Below, one piece after another: positions 4,284 to 5,207 of a DNA stretch of 5,207 bases. Below the pieces are notes generated by a model. That model saw only the letters and a program-made list of their open reading frames with translations, searched no databases and had not been told where the DNA came from. The stretch is from assembly GCA_031287975.1 (NCBI GenBank), contig JAITSF010000075.1, positions 1-5,207 on the forward strand. The letters run 5' to 3'. The translations under genes and the position numbers were made by a program. The DNA is from Candidatus Nomurabacteria bacterium. GTDB taxonomy: Bacteria > Patescibacteriota > Saccharimonadia > Saccharimonadales > Saccharimonadaceae. The number at the start of each line of letters is the position of its first letter. Within the stretch, counting starts at the first letter, position 1.

Positions 4284-5195
4284 ATGACAATAAAGCAAAT
4301 TCGTGAACAGACATTACGGGCGCGGCATTTGATGCAGCGGGCGCGGCGGCAGCATTTTGCGGTCGGGGCTTTTAATATTGACAATCAAGAAACTTTAATC
4401 GCGGTAGCGCGAGCAGCGACTAAGCTTAATTCGCCAGTTATGGTCGAGGCTAGCCACGGCGAGGTCGAGGCCATGGGGCTGGATAATATTCGCGATATGG
4501 TGGACAACTATCGCGCTGAATACGGTATCGAAATGTATATCAATCTCGACCACAGTCCGTCAGTCGAGGCCGCCAAAGCCGGTATCGACGCGGGTTTTGA
4601 GTTTATCCACATCGACATTTCCAACGCCGACCACTCGGCGTCTGACGCGGAAATTATCGCCGGCACGCGCGAGATTGTCGAGTATGCTAAATTCACCGGC
4701 GCGATTGTCGAGGCCGAACCGCATTATTTTCAGGGCAGCTCCAACCTCCACACCGAAAAAATCGACTATCAAGAAATCAAAAAAACTTTCTCAACGCCCG
4801 AGGGCGCGCTGGAATTTGTTCAAGCCACCGGAATCGAAACTTTCGCGGCTTCGATCGGCAATCTGCATGGCAAATACGCTGTGCCGAAAAAGCTCGATCT
4901 GGAACTTTTGAGCGAAATCCGCCGCCAGCTGCCGGCGCAAGTTAATATTTCTCTGCACGGCGGCTCTGGCATGCCGGAACATTATTACATCGACGCTGCT
5001 AAAATCGGTGTCCAGAAAATCAACATCAACAGCGACATGCGACTGGTTTTTCGCCAAACATTAGAAAAAGTCCTGAACGAGAACCCCAATGAATACGCCA
5101 TTGTCAAACTAATGCCGGAAGTTTACATCGCTGTTCAGAAAGTTGTCGAGAAAAAAATCCAAGCTTTTGGCTCGGAGGGCAGGGCAGTTTTATGA
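4284..5195 (+). CDS. fba: Class II (zinc) fructose-bisphosphate aldolase family protein
   Basis: Class II aldolases cleave fructose-1,6-bisphosphate (or tagatose bisphosphate in close relatives) into dihydroxyacetone phosphate and glyceraldehyde-3-phosphate. The 303-residue TIM-barrel protein has AVGAFNIDN (26-34), NLDH (87-90) with catalytic Asp89 and zinc-ligand His90, AGFEFIHIDIS (103-113), IVEAE (141-145), AASIGNLHGKY (188-198) with zinc-ligand His195, SLHGGSG (223-229) with zinc-ligand His225, INSD (248-251, the phosphate-binding region) and the typical end KIQAFGS. All three zinc histidines are present. The mobile loop after VEAE is unlike the usual ELGxxGGxED pattern: it reads EPHYFQGSSNLHTE (145-158), and the position of the catalytic loop glutamate appears to be serine. 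Fructose-bisphosphate is the best substrate guess given the neighbouring gap and transketolase genes; a related ketose-bisphosphate aldolase remains possible. Own promoter upstream; the stop overlaps the next gene as ATGA. Confidence 0.92.
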   Translation: MTIKQIREQTLRARHLMQRARRQHFAVGAFNIDNQETLIAVARAATKLNSPVMVEASHGEVEAMGLDNIRDMVDNYRAEYGIEMYINLDHSPSVEAAKAGIDAGFEFIHIDISNADHSASDAEIIAGTREIVEYAKFTGAIVEAEPHYFQGSSNLHTEKIDYQEIKKTFSTPEGALEFVQATGIETFAASIGNLHGKYAVPKKLDLELLSEIRRQLPAQVNISLHGGSGMPEHYYIDAAKIGVQKININSDMRLVFRQTLEKVLNENPNEYAIVKLMPEVYIAVQKVVEKKIQAFGSEGRAVL

Positions 5196-5207
5196 AATTT
5201 TTGTGTG
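5192..5207 (+). CDS. Start of an unidentified gene, cut by the window edge
   Basis: ATG 5192 overlaps the aldolase TGA (ATGA), the arrangement used at three other junctions in this window, and reads MKFLC before the sequence ends. Purine runs GGAGGG (5174-5179) and AGGG (5181-5184) upstream can serve as ribosome binding sites. Five codons are too few to name a product; co-transcription with the aldolase is likely. Confidence 0.55.

Overview
This window is a dense, single-strand (+) stretch of central-carbon genes from a bacterium with a small, compact genome. In order it holds gap (5' end missing), an rpiB-like isomerase, coaE, a transketolase split into N- and C-terminal subunit genes, a small Fic-domain AMP-transferase, a class II fructose-bisphosphate aldolase, and the first five codons of a further gene. 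The compact layout, the split transketolase, a pentose-phosphate/lower-glycolysis cluster and an RpiB-like isomerase with an altered active site together suggest Patescibacteria (CPR), most probably Saccharibacteria (TM7). That placement is inferred from gene content and recalled sequence style, not from a search. TGA acts as an ordinary stop at five gene ends, which argues against the UGA=Gly code of Gracilibacteria and Absconditabacteria.

Layout. Positions 2-1910 carry gap, rpiB and coaE, joined by two 4-bp ATGA overlaps. Positions 1920-3664 carry the two transketolase subunits, also joined by ATGA, after a 9-nt gap that follows a promoter-like sequence inside the 3' end of coaE. Positions 3665-4235 hold a short leader and the fic gene behind a strong extended -10 promoter lying inside the 3' end of the transketolase C gene. 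Positions 4236-5195 hold a 48-nt intergenic gap with another extended -10 promoter, then the aldolase, which overlaps the next gene by ATGA. No non-coding stretch exceeds 50 nt. No tRNA, rRNA, CRISPR array, insertion sequence or convincing rho-independent terminator was seen.

How the genes fit together. Aldolase, GAPDH, transketolase and a pentose-5-phosphate isomerase can interconvert fructose, triose, ribose and erythrose phosphates. This fits a cell that runs sugars through the non-oxidative pentose phosphate route into lower glycolysis. CoaE performs the last step of coenzyme A synthesis. The Fic protein is the outlier: a regulatory or toxin-type enzyme between two metabolic genes, with its own promoter.

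The most unusual items are these. (1) An identical 20-nt sequence forming a perfect hairpin occurs inside both rpiB and the transketolase C gene. (2) Three promoters share an AAAnnGTGnTAnnAT core, and one of them is placed so that the transketolase N mRNA may be leaderless. (3) A Fic protein of the Neisseria NmFic type (class III) carries its own C-terminal inhibitory motif at the extreme C-terminus. (4) The RpiB-like and aldolase-like enzymes lack catalytic residues usually thought important.
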